Part shown: positions 34,431 to 43,961 of the stretch, piece by piece
How the letters are laid out: each line of letters begins with the position of its first letter
Position numbering within the stretch: position 1 is the stretch's first letter
NCBI RefSeq assembly: GCF_001701025.1
Contig: NZ_CP016793.1
Coordinates: forward strand, 8,184,001 to 8,248,000
DNA length: 64,000 nucleotides
Reading direction: 5' to 3'
Source: Lentzea guizhouensis
Lineage (GTDB): Bacteria > Actinomycetota > Actinomycetes > Mycobacteriales > Pseudonocardiaceae
Notes under the pieces: model-generated
Database searches by the model: none
Seen by the model: only the letters and a program-made list of their open reading frames with translations
What the model was told of the DNA's origin: nothing
Translations under genes and position numbers: made by a program

Positions 34431-37400
34431 ATGTTGTCCTCCCTGCGCCATCTCGGGGTCGTCGTGGCCGTCACGGCCGCGCTGCTGCCCGTCACCCCCG
34501 CCGCCGCCCAGCCGCTCGTGCGGGCGGCGGCGGACGCGGTGGCGGTGCCGAACCTCGACGACGTCCGCGGCCACCTCACCCTGCCCACCATCGGCGCGAA
34601 CGACACGACCATCACCTGGAGGTCGTCCAACGCCGGGGTGATCACGCCGACCGGTGAGGTGAGCCGCCCACCCGCGGGCAGCAAGGCCACCAAGGTCGTG
34701 TTGACGGCGAAGGTGAGCCGTGGCCAGCAGAGCACCACCCGCGCGCTGACGGCGACCGTGCAGCCGTTGCCGGTCAAGGAACCGCTGGCCGGATACAGCT
34801 TCTTCTACTTCACCGGCGAGAGCAGTCCGATCGGCGAGCAGGTCTACGCCGCCGCGAGCCGCGGCAACAACCCGCTCGACTGGACCGAGGTCAACGGCGG
34901 CCAGCCGGTCCTCAAGTCCAGCCTGGGCGAGCTCGGCGTGCGCGACCCGTTCATCCTGCGCTCGCCCGACGGTGACCGGTTCTACCTGCTGGCCACCGAC
35001 CTGAAGATCAACGGCGGGCGCGGCTGGGACGCCGCCCAGCGCACCGGCAGCCGGTCGATCATGGTCTGGGAGTCGACCGACCTGCGGAACTGGTCGCGCC
35101 AGCGCAGTGTCCAGGTGTCGCCGCCGACCGCGGGCAACACCTGGGCGCCGGAAGCGCTCTGGGACGCTCAGCGCGGCACCTACGTCGTCTACTGGGCCTC
35201 GAAGCTGTACGCGGAGAACGACCCGAACCACACCGGCAGCAGCTACAACCGGATGATGTACGCGACGACCCGCGACTTCGTCACGTTCAGCCCGGCGAAG
35301 GTGTGGATCGACCCCGGCTACTCGGTCATCGACTCGACCGTCATCGAGCACCAGGGCACCTACTACCGCTATACCAAGGACGAGCGCAACAACTCGTCGT
35401 CCTCGCCGTGCAGCAAGTACATCACCGCGGAGAAGTCCACTGACCTGCTCGACCCGAGCTACGACTTCGTCGCCGAGTGCATCGGCAAGGCCACCTCCAC
35501 CAGTCCCGGCCTGTCCGCCGGTGAGGGCCCGACCGGGTTCAAGTCCAACACCGAGGACAGGTGGTACCTGTTCATCGACGAGTACGGCGGCCGCGGCTAC
35601 GTGCCGTTCGAGACCACCGACCTCGCCTCCGGCAGGTGGACCATGTCGACCGGCTTCCGGCTGCCCGCGTCACCGCGGCACGGCACGGTGCTCCCGGTGA
35701 CCCAGGCCGAGCTCGACCGCCTCACCGCTCCCCCGGCTCCCGTCCGGGCCGACAGCGCCGGTCTGGTCGCGCACTGGCCGCTCAACGCCACGTCCGGCGC
35801 GGTCGCCAGGGACGCCACCGGCCACGGGTACGACGGCGTGCTCGCCGGGAACGCGACGTGGAGCTCCGGCGCGCTGTCGTTCGGCGGCGGGCACGTCCAG
35901 CTGCCGAACAACATGCTGACCGGCGCGAGTGCTGCGACGATCTCCGCCGACGTGCTGGTGGACCCGGCGCAGCAGACGCCGTACTTCCTCTACGGCTTCG
36001 GCAACACCGCCGCGAACGGCGTCGGCAACGGCTACCTGTTCAGCACCGGTGACAGCTACCGCGGCGCGATCGCGATTGGCGACTGGACGACCGAGCAGGG
36101 GGTCGACTCCGGTCGCGCCCTGCCTCGCGGGGTCTGGAAGAACGTGACGCTGACCGTGGGCGGTGGCGTCGCGGTGCTCTACCTGGACGGGGTCGAGGTG
36201 GGGCGCACCGCGGCCACGACCAAGCCGTCCGACCTCGGCGGCGGCATCACGGCGGCCAACTACCTGGGCAGGTCCGTGTACGCGGGCGACCGGCCGTTCC
36301 TCGGCAGGATGAAGGACGTCCGGCTGTACAACCGGGCGCTCTCCGGCACCGACGTGGCAGCGCTCCCGTTCAACTCCACCCTGATCCGGTCAGCCGGGCA
36401 CGAGTCGCTCAAAGCGCCCGCCGTCATCGAACCGGGCAGCGTCGTGCTCCCGGTGCGGCCCGGCGCCGACCTGCGCCGGGTCCGGCTGGACTTCGGGCTC
36501 GCCCCCGGCGCGACGATCACGCCCAGCGGACCGGTCGATCTGCGCAAACCACGCAAGTTCGTCGTGCGCTCGGGCCGGGAGAGTCGCGAGTGGACGGTCG
36601 AGGCGCACGAGCTGCGCAGTCCCGTGCTGCCGGGCCTGAACGCCGACCCGCACATCGTGGCGTTCGGCGACACCTACTACCTGTACCCCACCACCGACGG
36701 CTTCCCCGGCTGGAGCGGCACGAAGTTCTCCGCGTGGTCGTCGAAGAACCTGGTGGACTGGCGGGACGAGGGCGTGGTCCTCGACCTCGGGCCGGACGTG
36801 AGCTGGGCGGACGGTCGTGCGTGGGCACCCGCGATCGCCGAACGCAACGGCAGGTACTACTTCTACTTCTGCGCCGAGGCCAAGATCGGGGTCGCCGTCG
36901 GCGACTCCCCCACCGGGCCGTTCGTCGACTCCGGGAAGCCGCTGGTCGCCCGCAACCCGAGCGGTTCCGGTCAGGCCATCGACCCCGCGGTGTTCGTGGA
37001 CGGAACCGGACAGCCGTACCTCTATTGGGGAAATGGCGAAGCGTACGTTGTGCCGCTCAACGAGGACATGGTCTCCTATGACGAGGCCAAGATCACCAGG
37101 ATCGACGGCCTGACGGACTTCCGCGAGGGCCTGTTCATGGTGGAGCGCAAGGGCACGTACTACCTCAGCTGGTCGGTCGACGACACCCGCAGCGAGGACT
37201 ACCGCGTCGCCCACGCCACCGCACCGAGCCCGACCGGTCCGTTCACCAGTCGCGGCCTGGTCCTGAGCAAGGACACCAGGCTCGGCGTCAAGGGCACCGG
37301 CCACAGCTCGATGCTGCAGGTGCCCGGCACCGACGACTGGTACCTCGCCTACCACCGCTTCGCCATCCCCGGCGGTGACGGCGTGCGCCGCGAGACCACG

Positions 37401-37514
37401 ATCGACAAGATGACCTTCGCCGCGGACGGCACGATCAAGCCGGTCGTGCCGACGCTGGAGGGCGTCGCACCGCAACGGGTCCGGCCGCAGCACTGCCGGG
37501 CCCTGTTCAACTGA
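34431..37514 (+). CDS. Secreted double-GH43 enzyme with central LamG domain
   Basis: Secreted protein of 1027 residues. The signal peptide (cut near AAAQP) is followed by an Ig-like bacterial surface domain (about 35-110), a first GH43 domain (about 110-435, motifs GVRDPFIL, NTWAPEALWD, SAGEGPTGF), a LamG-type jelly roll (about 444-645), a short Ig-like spacer, and a second GH43 domain (about 730-1020, LNADPHIVAF, AIDPAVFVD, FREGLFMVE). GH43 enzymes invert arabinofuranosides, xylosides or galactans, using Asp/Asp/Glu residues of the kind seen in both halves. The gene lies in the sugar-importer operon, so released monosaccharide is probably taken up by it. The two halves differ, suggesting different linkages are cut. 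Confidence 0.86.
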   Translation: MLSSLRHLGVVVAVTAALLPVTPAAAQPLVRAAADAVAVPNLDDVRGHLTLPTIGANDTTITWRSSNAGVITPTGEVSRPPAGSKATKVVLTAKVSRGQQSTTRALTATVQPLPVKEPLAGYSFFYFTGESSPIGEQVYAAASRGNNPLDWTEVNGGQPVLKSSLGELGVRDPFILRSPDGDRFYLLATDLKINGGRGWDAAQRTGSRSIMVWESTDLRNWSRQRSVQVSPPTAGNTWAPEALWDAQRGTYVVYWASKLYAENDPNHTGSSYNRMMYATTRDFVTFSPAKVWIDPGYSVIDSTVIEHQGTYYRYTKDERNNSSSSPCSKYITAEKSTDLLDPSYDFVAECIGKATSTSPGLSAGEGPTGFKSNTEDRWYLFIDEYGGRGYVPFETTDLASGRWTMSTGFRLPASPRHGTVLPVTQAELDRLTAPPAPVRADSAGLVAHWPLNATSGAVARDATGHGYDGVLAGNATWSSGALSFGGGHVQLPNNMLTGASAATISADVLVDPAQQTPYFLYGFGNTAANGVGNGYLFSTGDSYRGAIAIGDWTTEQGVDSGRALPRGVWKNVTLTVGGGVAVLYLDGVEVGRTAATTKPSDLGGGITAANYLGRSVYAGDRPFLGRMKDVRLYNRALSGTDVAALPFNSTLIRSAGHESLKAPAVIEPGSVVLPVRPGADLRRVRLDFGLAPGATITPSGPVDLRKPRKFVVRSGRESREWTVEAHELRSPVLPGLNADPHIVAFGDTYYLYPTTDGFPGWSGTKFSAWSSKNLVDWRDEGVVLDLGPDVSWADGRAWAPAIAERNGRYYFYFCAEAKIGVAVGDSPTGPFVDSGKPLVARNPSGSGQAIDPAVFVDGTGQPYLYWGNGEAYVVPLNEDMVSYDEAKITRIDGLTDFREGLFMVERKGTYYLSWSVDDTRSEDYRVAHATAPSPTGPFTSRGLVLSKDTRLGVKGTGHSSMLQVPGTDDWYLAYHRFAIPGGDGVRRETTIDKMTFAADGTIKPVVPTLEGVAPQRVRPQHCRALFN

Positions 37515-37527
37515 CCAGAGGAGTTCG

Positions 37528-38637
37528 ATGTCGCAACGGGAACCCGCGCTCGGTCGTGAGCTGTTCGGCCGGCTCGGCGACGCCGAGGTGCACCGGTACG
37601 TCCTGGCCTGGCCGGGCGGTCTCACCGTGCGGATCCTCGACCTCGGCGGCGTGGTCCAGTCGCTGGAGGCACCGGACCGCCGCGGGGTCAGCGCCAACGT
37701 GGTGCTCGGGTTCCCCGCGCTCGACGGCTACGCCGCGAACAACGAGCCGGGCGCGCCGAGGGTGTTCCTCGGCGCGCTGATCGGCCGGTACGCCAACCGC
37801 ATCGCGGGCGGCACGTTCACCCTCGACGGCACGGCCCACACCCTGCCCGTCAACAACGGGAAGAACACGCTGCACGGCGGCCCCGAGGCGTTCGACACGC
37901 GGATCTGGTCGGCGACCGAACTGGACGAACCCGGCAGCGTGGGACTGCGGCTGGAGCTCGTGAGCCCGGCCGGCGACCAGGGCTTCCCGGCGACGGTGAC
38001 GACGCAGGTGGCGTACCGCCTCAGCCGCGACAACCGGCTGAGCATCACCTACCGCGCGACCACCGACGCGCCCACCGTGCTCAACCTGACCAACCACACG
38101 TACTGGAACCTCGCCGGCGAGGGCAACGGCGACGTGCACGGCCACTCGCTGCAGCTCAACGCGAGCCGGTTCTGCCCGGTCGACGACGCCCTGATCCCGG
38201 TGGGCGACCCGGTGCCGGTCGAGGCCACGCCGTTCGACTTCCGCACCCCGACCCCGATCGGCGCCCGCATCGACGGCACCGACCCGCAGCTGCTGCTCGG
38301 CGGCGGCTACGACCACAACTGGGCGCTCGACGACTGGACCCCCGCCGCGAACGGCCCGGTGGCGCCCGCTTTCGCCGCCCAGGCCGACGACCCGGTGTCC
38401 GGACGCCGGCTGACCATGTGGACCACGGAGCCGGGCGTGCAGTTCTACTCGGGCAACTTCCTGACGCCGGACCTGATCGGCACCAGTGGTCGTCCGTACG
38501 GCCGCGGCGCCGGGTTCGCGTTGGAGGCGCAGCACTTCCCGGACTCGCCGAACCGCCCGGACTTCCCGAGCACGGTGCTGCGGCCGGGTGAGGTCTACCA
38601 CCAGGAGACGGTCTACCGGCTGTCCACCGTGGACTAG
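37528..38637 (+). CDS. galM: Aldose 1-epimerase
   Basis: GalM-family mutarotase of 369 residues without a signal peptide, converting beta- to alpha-aldoses (galactose, glucose, arabinose or xylose) in the cytoplasm. Motifs seen are GRYANRIAGGTF, NTLHGGPEAFD (catalytic His), LTNHTYWNLAGEG (second His), GGGYDHNW and GFALEAQHFPDSPN (catalytic Glu). AGAGGAG precedes the ATG 13 bases after the GH43 stop; it closes the importer operon. A large palindromic element follows and may end transcription. Confidence 0.9.
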   Translation: MSQREPALGRELFGRLGDAEVHRYVLAWPGGLTVRILDLGGVVQSLEAPDRRGVSANVVLGFPALDGYAANNEPGAPRVFLGALIGRYANRIAGGTFTLDGTAHTLPVNNGKNTLHGGPEAFDTRIWSATELDEPGSVGLRLELVSPAGDQGFPATVTTQVAYRLSRDNRLSITYRATTDAPTVLNLTNHTYWNLAGEGNGDVHGHSLQLNASRFCPVDDALIPVGDPVPVEATPFDFRTPTPIGARIDGTDPQLLLGGGYDHNWALDDWTPAANGPVAPAFAAQADDPVSGRRLTMWTTEPGVQFYSGNFLTPDLIGTSGRPYGRGAGFALEAQHFPDSPNRPDFPSTVLRPGEVYHQETVYRLSTVD

Positions 38638-38643
38638 CTTGAC

Positions 38644-38769
38644 GTCTGCAAGTACCACCAACTCTTGATCGAACCACCTCCAACCACTACCAACCTGTTC
38701 GCCGCGCGGCGAACAGGTTGGTAGTGGAAAAGTGCCTGTTGATGTTGAGTTGGTGGTGCTCGCAGATGC
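38644..38769. repeat. Large palindromic element, full copy
   Basis: A perfect 22-bp inverted repeat without a spacer (38684-38705 with 38706-38727) is nested exactly inside outer arms (38645-38664 with 38747-38766) that match at about 18 of 20 positions; both share the centre 38705.5. The strand between the arms is only partly complementary. A single arm recurs at 8411-8460. The element fills the 142-bp gap between galM and the convergent GH43 gene and could act as a two-way terminator, but the outlying copy shows it is a mobile or dispersed repeat. Confidence 0.85.
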
Positions 38770-38779
38770 GGTCAGGCGG

Positions 38780-40735
38780 TCAGGGGGTGGTGAGCTCGAA
38801 GCGGGAGACGCCCACCGACCCGCCCAGTGCCTGGGTCGCGTGGTTGAAGATCCCGAACCGGTACCCCATGAAGAACTGCCACTCGTTCTTCAACGTGAAC
38901 CCGCTGCCCAGCGAGGTGAAGTTCACCCCGTCGGTGCTGTAGGAGAACCTGGCCTGCCTGCCGCTGCCTGGACGGATGTTGGCGTTGGCGCGCAACCAGA
39001 TCCGGGTGCCGGTGAAGTTCGTGCTCGCGACCTCCGTGCCGGTGCCGGTGGTGTTCCAGCTGCTGTCCATGGTCAGCCCGTTCACCATCACCACGCGGTT
39101 GCGGCCGCTGTCCCGCTTCACCCCGATCCACGCCGAGGAGTCGCGCAGCATCGCCAGGCCGGTGCGGTCGCCGTCGCGCATCGCGCTGAGATCGAGGGTG
39201 ACCGTGGCCGTGGAGGTCGGGCCCTGCACGCGGTGGGTGAGGGTGTTGCGGGCGTTGTACAGGTCGTTGGTGACAGTCGCGGTGGACAGGCGCAAACCGT
39301 TGTCGACGCTGTACTTCGTCGTGTCGGGGTTGTGGTTCCACTCCCACTGCGGGCCCAGTCTCGTGCCCTGGAAGGTGTCGACGCCGATCATCGGTTTGAC
39401 CTGGCGTGGCGGCGCGGGCAGGTTCGGCATCGGGTAGTTGACGCCCCAGCCGCCGTTGACGGTGGTGATGCGCGGCCAGCCGTCGGAGGTCCAGGTGATC
39501 GGCGCGAGCACCGGCACCCGGCCGCCGGGGTAGGCGTCCACGAAGGCCATGTAGTACCAGTCACCGTTCTGCGTCTGCACCATGCCGCCCTGGTGCGGCA
39601 CGCCGCCGCCCTGGATCGGGGTCGGCATGTTCAGCAGCACCTGCTGAACGGTGTAGGGGCCCCACGGACTGGAGGCCTTGAGCACGTACTGGCCGTTCGC
39701 GGGCCTGGTCAGCCAGATGTAGTAGTTGCCGCCGCGCTTGTAGAAGCGGGCGCCCTCCAGCGTGCCGATGTTCGACGGCGTCTGGAACACCTGCTGCGAG
39801 CGCACCTCGGACTTCCCGTCCGCCGAGAGCTGCGCGACGCTGATCGTGGTGTTGCCGTAGGCGACGTACATCGTGTCGTTGTCGTCGACGAGCATGCCGG
39901 CGTCGTAGTAGCACTTCGGAATGGTGGCGTGCTTGGACCACTGCCCGTCGACCGCGGCCGCGGTGTAGATGTGCGTCTGCGCGAAGTCGATGCAGCCGCC
40001 CCAGTAGAACGTCTTGTTGCTCTTGCGGTGCTGCAGGAACGACGCCCAGATGCCCCGCACGTAACCGCGGCCGCCGGTGAGGTCGTACTTGCTGCCGAAG
40101 TCCAGTCTGGGCACCGAGTGGCCGGCGAACTCCCAGTTCACCAGGTCGTAGGACCGCAGCACGGGCGCGCCCGGCGAGTAGTGCATGGTGGAGGCGGAGT
40201 AGTAGTACGCGTCGTCCACACGGATGATGTCGATGTCCGCGAAGTCCTGCCACAGCACCGGGTTCGTGAACGACGACGGCCGGGGCGTGGTCGTCGTGGT
40301 CGTCGTGGTGGTCGTCGTCGTGGTGGGTGTGCCGGTGTCGTTGCACGTCGTGCCGTTGAGCCGGAACGACACCGGGTCGGGGTTGGTCGAGCTCGTCGTG
40401 GCGTTGAAGCCGAACTCCACCTTGCCGCCGGTGGACACGGAGCCGTTGTACGACACGTTGCGCGCGCTCACCTGATCGCCGCTCTGCGTGATCGTGGCGT
40501 TCCAGTGCTGGCCGACCTGCTGACCGGAGGCATAGGTCCATTCGAGGGTCCAGCCGTTGATCGCATCACCGGTGTTCGTGATCGACACGGACGCACCGAA
40601 CCCGCCCTGCCACTCGGAGGTCTTGCTGTAGGTCACCGAACAGCCCGGTGCCGCCTGAGCTGCGGTGCTCGCCGCGAGCCCGCCCGCGACCAGGGTGGCC
40701 GCGGCCAGTGCGGCCGCGAGCGGTGCCCGCCTCAC
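38780..40735 (-). CDS. Secreted GH43 enzyme with N-terminal CBM2
   Basis: Protein of 651 residues: signal peptide (about 1-32), CBM2 (about 33-130, GCSVTYSKTSEWQGG to NGTTC), a run of 12 threonines, GH43 catalytic five-blade propeller (about 155-460; FADIDIIRVDDAYYYSAS, YYDAGMLVDDN, LEGARFYKRGG) and a C-terminal beta-sandwich (about 480-650; WEWNHNPDTTKYSV) of the kind found in beta-xylosidase-type GH43 enzymes. The GTG start overlaps the GH27 stop (GTGA), so the two are coupled. The long open frame continuing upstream belongs to the GH27 signal peptide. Confidence 0.87.
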   Translation of the reverse strand: MRRAPLAAALAAATLVAGGLAASTAAQAAPGCSVTYSKTSEWQGGFGASVSITNTGDAINGWTLEWTYASGQQVGQHWNATITQSGDQVSARNVSYNGSVSTGGKVEFGFNATTSSTNPDPVSFRLNGTTCNDTGTPTTTTTTTTTTTTTPRPSSFTNPVLWQDFADIDIIRVDDAYYYSASTMHYSPGAPVLRSYDLVNWEFAGHSVPRLDFGSKYDLTGGRGYVRGIWASFLQHRKSNKTFYWGGCIDFAQTHIYTAAAVDGQWSKHATIPKCYYDAGMLVDDNDTMYVAYGNTTISVAQLSADGKSEVRSQQVFQTPSNIGTLEGARFYKRGGNYYIWLTRPANGQYVLKASSPWGPYTVQQVLLNMPTPIQGGGVPHQGGMVQTQNGDWYYMAFVDAYPGGRVPVLAPITWTSDGWPRITTVNGGWGVNYPMPNLPAPPRQVKPMIGVDTFQGTRLGPQWEWNHNPDTTKYSVDNGLRLSTATVTNDLYNARNTLTHRVQGPTSTATVTLDLSAMRDGDRTGLAMLRDSSAWIGVKRDSGRNRVVMVNGLTMDSSWNTTGTGTEVASTNFTGTRIWLRANANIRPGSGRQARFSYSTDGVNFTSLGSGFTLKNEWQFFMGYRFGIFNHATQALGGSVGVSRFELTTP

Positions 40736-42373
40736 GACCGGCTCCACTTCTGGTTCGACTGGCCGTTGCAGGTCCACAGCACGAGCCGGGACCCGTTGCC
40801 GGTCGCCGCCCGTTCGACGTCCAGGCACAGACCGGCCTGCGTGTTGCGCAGCGAGCCGTCGGCCTCGGCGGTCCAGCGCTGGTTGGCCTGGCCGTTGCAC
40901 TGCCAGATGATCACGCGCGTGCCGTTGGCGGTGCCCTGGTTGTAGGCGTCGAGGCACTTGTCGCCGAACACCCGCACCTCCCCGCCCGCCCAGCTGGTCC
41001 ACTGCTGGCTCGCGGCGGTGGCGCAGTCCTGGATCACGGTGTTCGCGCCGGCCGCGGTCGAGCTGTTCTCGACGTCGAGGCAGCGGTTCGATCCGGCGCC
41101 GCGCAGCCGTGCGGTGGTCGACTGCACCGGGCTGCCACCGCTCACCCGGAACGCGGCGACGCCGTGCGCGGGAACGGAGGCCGAGATCGCACCCGAGGTC
41201 GTCGACGTGCCACCGGTCCACAGGTCGGTCAGCGTGAAGCTCGTGCCGGACAACCCGATCTGGGCGGCCGTGGTGGACACCGTCACGGTGCCGCTGCCCC
41301 GGTTCAGCAAGCCGACGGCGACCGAGCCGTCCGCGAGCGGTTTGGCGAAGACCTCGGTGTTGCCGTCGTCGCGCACCCGCCGCCCACCGGCGCCCAGGCC
41401 GTCCTGGTTCACGGCGAGCAGCCGCGGGTTGCGCAGCACCGCGCTCACGTCCGCGGACATGGTGCGGATGTCGTTGCCCGCCATCAGCGGAGCCGCCATC
41501 AACGCCCACAGCGCGAAGTGCGCGCGGGACTCGGTCAGGCTGAGGCCCGGCCTGCCGACGACCAGCATGTCGGGGTCGTTCCAGTGACCGGGACCTGCCT
41601 GCGCGGCCAGCGGCGCGGTGATGTCCAGGACGTTGCCCACGCCCATCGGGTAGCTGTTGACGTTGCCGTTCTGCCAGATGTCCAGCAGGTCCTCGGTCGT
41701 GCGCCAGAGGTCGGCGACCTCGCCCCAGTTGTACTTGTCGCCGGTGGGCGCGTGGAAGCTGTTGGGGTTGATGCTGTAGACGATCGGGCGGCCGGTGGCG
41801 CGCAACGCGTCGCGCATGATCGTGAACCGGGCGACCTGCTCGTCGCGGGTGCCGCTGCCGGAGCACCAGTCGTACTTCAGGTAGTCGACCCCCCACGACG
41901 CGAACGACCGGGCGTCCTGGACCTCGTGGCCCTTGCTGCCGGTGGAGCCGGGGTGGGTGCCGACGCCCTGCGCGCAGGTCTTCTCGTTCGGCGCCTGGTA
42001 GATGCCGAACTTCAGCCCGCGGGCGTGGATGTAGTCGCCGAGCGCCTTCATGCCGCTCGGGAACTTGGTCGGGTGTGCCCGCAGGTTGCCGGCGGAGTCG
42101 CGTTGCGGGTCGAACCAGCAGTCGTCCACGACCACGTACTGGTAGCCGGCGTCGCGCATGCCGGAGGACACCATCGCGTCCGCGGCCTGACGGACCTGGC
42201 CCTCGGTGATGCCGCAGCCGAAGCTGTTCCAGCTGTTCCAGCCCAGCGGCGGGGTGAGCGCCGGGCTGCCGGGCGCGGCGCGGCGCTGCGGTGACGGGGT
42301 TCGCGGTGACGGCGGCGACCGCGGTCAGCAGGGCGGCGGCGAGGTGCGCCAGTCTTCTCGACCGGGTGGGCAT
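40732..42373 (-). pseudogene. GH27 alpha-galactosidase/beta-arabinopyranosidase with ricin-B domain, frameshifted after the signal peptide
   Basis: The signal peptide (ATG 42373, cut near VTAAP) is in one frame, while everything from PPLGWNSWNSFGC onward is in the next. Removing one base in the GC-rich repeat at about 42275-42290 joins them into about 546 residues. The GH27 domain is complete, with nucleophile in YLKYDWCSG and acid/base in HWNDPDMLV, then a C-terminal beta-sandwich and a ricin-B type CBM13 with repeated QW motifs (ANQRW, SNQKW). It removes alpha-galactosyl or beta-L-arabinopyranosyl side groups. If the frameshift is real, export and probably translation fail. The lesion lies in a slippage-prone string, so a sequencing error is possible. 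Confidence 0.82.
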
Positions 42374-42470
42374 CGTTGCCTTCTCTCGGGCAGGGAGGGT
42401 TCCGGACTGTTGCGGGGGCAGGGGGAGGACGCCGCCGGGGCGGGTGTCCGGCGGCGTCCGTCAGGGGCGG

Positions 42471-43928
42471 TCAGCAGGGCGAGTTGGTCTGCGTCAGCAG
42501 GCCGAGCTTCCAGGGCAGGTGGTTGTACTCACCACCGGCGCCGGGGTCCATGCCCTGGTAGAGGAACTTCAGCTGGCAGGGACTGATCTCCATGGTCTGG
42601 TCGACTCCGGAGCGGATCATCTCGCCGTGGCTGATGTCACGCGTCCACTGTCCACCTGGGAACGTCACGTTGTTGGCGCGGGCGAACGGGTTCGACTCCT
42701 CCGCGGCCAGCGGTGTCCACGGGCCGGTGATCGCCGGCGCGGTCCAGGTCCGGAACCAGCGCCTGCCGTCGGAACCGATCGCCTCGTGCACCAGCAGGTA
42801 CTGGTTCTTGCCCGCGATCTTGTAGACGTTGGCGGCTTCGAACAACCTGTTGCGGTTCGAGTCCTGCATCGCGATCACGGTGTTGGTGAACCCGTTGGGG
42901 TACTGCGCGAGCGTCGTCTCCGAGCGGTACAGGTGGCCGTTGTCGTCAGAGGAGAACAGGTAGCACTTGACGGTGTCGCACACCACCCAGAAGTCGACCC
43001 AGTAGCCGTTGCCGATGTTGTCGCGGATGATCTGCGGCATGCCGTTGGCGTAGAAGTTCTTCGGCGCCGACCACGACGACGGGTTCGCGATGTCGGTGGT
43101 CGTGGAGTACGACGCGTTGTCCCCCGTCTGGTACACCAGGTACCAGAGGCGTTGGGGCGCGAAGTAGAACACGTGTGGCGCCGCCTTGTAGCCGGTGCCG
43201 ACGGCCGTGCGGTCCAGGTAGTGGTGCGGTGCCGACGACGCCTGCGAGAAGTCCGTGAAGCTGGTGTACATCAGGTTGTAGCCGGTGGTGTACACCGAGG
43301 CGAACACGTGGTACTTGCCGTTGTGGTAGACGATGCTCGGGTCCTTGACCGAGTACACGGTCGGGTGTGCCGAGTCCGGCTTGGGCGAGATCAGCGCGCC
43401 GCTGGAGGACCAGCGGAAGCTCGACGGCAGGTTCCCGACCGGCGGGTTGCCCGTTGTCGTGGTGGTCGTGGTCGTCGTCGTGGGGCCGACCTCACCGGTG
43501 CACAGCGTGCCGTTGAGGGTGAACGCCGTGGGGCTCGGGTTGTTCGTGCCGGACGCCGAACCGTTGAACCCGAACTCGACGCGACCACCGGTGGGGATCG
43601 TCGCGTTGTAGGAGACGTTGCGCGCGGTCACGTCGGCGCCGGCCTGGGTCACCTGGGCGTTCCACGCCTGCGTCACCTTCTGGCCGGCGCCGTAGCTCCA
43701 GGTCAGCGTCCAGCCGTCGACCGCGTCACCGAGGTTGGTGACGCTGACGTTCGCGGTGAACCCACCGTCCCATTGCGACGGTGCGGAGTAGGTGACCGAG
43801 CAGCCGGGGGCGGCCGCGGCAGGCGGTAGCGCGACCGCGGTCAGCGTGGTCACCGCCAGCAGCGGTACCGCGGCCAGTGCCGTGAGCCTGGCCCGGCGGG
43901 AGGAGAACAGTCGTCGTACGAGGAACAT
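42471..43928 (-). CDS. GH62 alpha-L-arabinofuranosidase with CBM2
   Basis: Secreted enzyme of 485 residues: basic n-region and signal peptide (cut near AAAAP), CBM2 (about 41-142), a linker of 10 threonines, and a GH62 domain (about 163-485; [62 protein letters not shown]-like [15 protein letters not shown]). GH62 removes arabinose from arabinoxylan. ATG 43928 follows a purine-rich site. It is transcribed on the minus strand between the SGNH esterase and GH27 genes, a set of side-chain-removing enzymes probably read from the SGNH promoter. Confidence 0.93.
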   Translation of the reverse strand: MFLVRRLFSSRRARLTALAAVPLLAVTTLTAVALPPAAAAPGCSVTYSAPSQWDGGFTANVSVTNLGDAVDGWTLTWSYGAGQKVTQAWNAQVTQAGADVTARNVSYNATIPTGGRVEFGFNGSASGTNNPSPTAFTLNGTLCTGEVGPTTTTTTTTTTGNPPVGNLPSSFRWSSSGALISPKPDSAHPTVYSVKDPSIVYHNGKYHVFASVYTTGYNLMYTSFTDFSQASSAPHHYLDRTAVGTGYKAAPHVFYFAPQRLWYLVYQTGDNASYSTTTDIANPSSWSAPKNFYANGMPQIIRDNIGNGYWVDFWVVCDTVKCYLFSSDDNGHLYRSETTLAQYPNGFTNTVIAMQDSNRNRLFEAANVYKIAGKNQYLLVHEAIGSDGRRWFRTWTAPAITGPWTPLAAEESNPFARANNVTFPGGQWTRDISHGEMIRSGVDQTMEISPCQLKFLYQGMDPGAGGEYNHLPWKLGLLTQTNSPC

Positions 43929-43961
43929 GATCGTCCTTCGACGTCGGAGGGATCGGGTGGG

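Noticed and set aside
38644..38769. Palindrome as a simple Rho-independent terminator only
   Set aside because: It has no T-tract, is far larger than needed, and one arm is found 30 kb away in a different context, so it is listed as a repeat instead.
40224..40475. Small open frames with valine runs opposite the CBM2 linkers (also near 43333, 52481, 55559 and 59767)
   Set aside because: They are antisense translations of the poly-threonine linker codons (ACC/ACG repeats), which read as GTG/GTC valine strings; no ribosome sites or conserved features.
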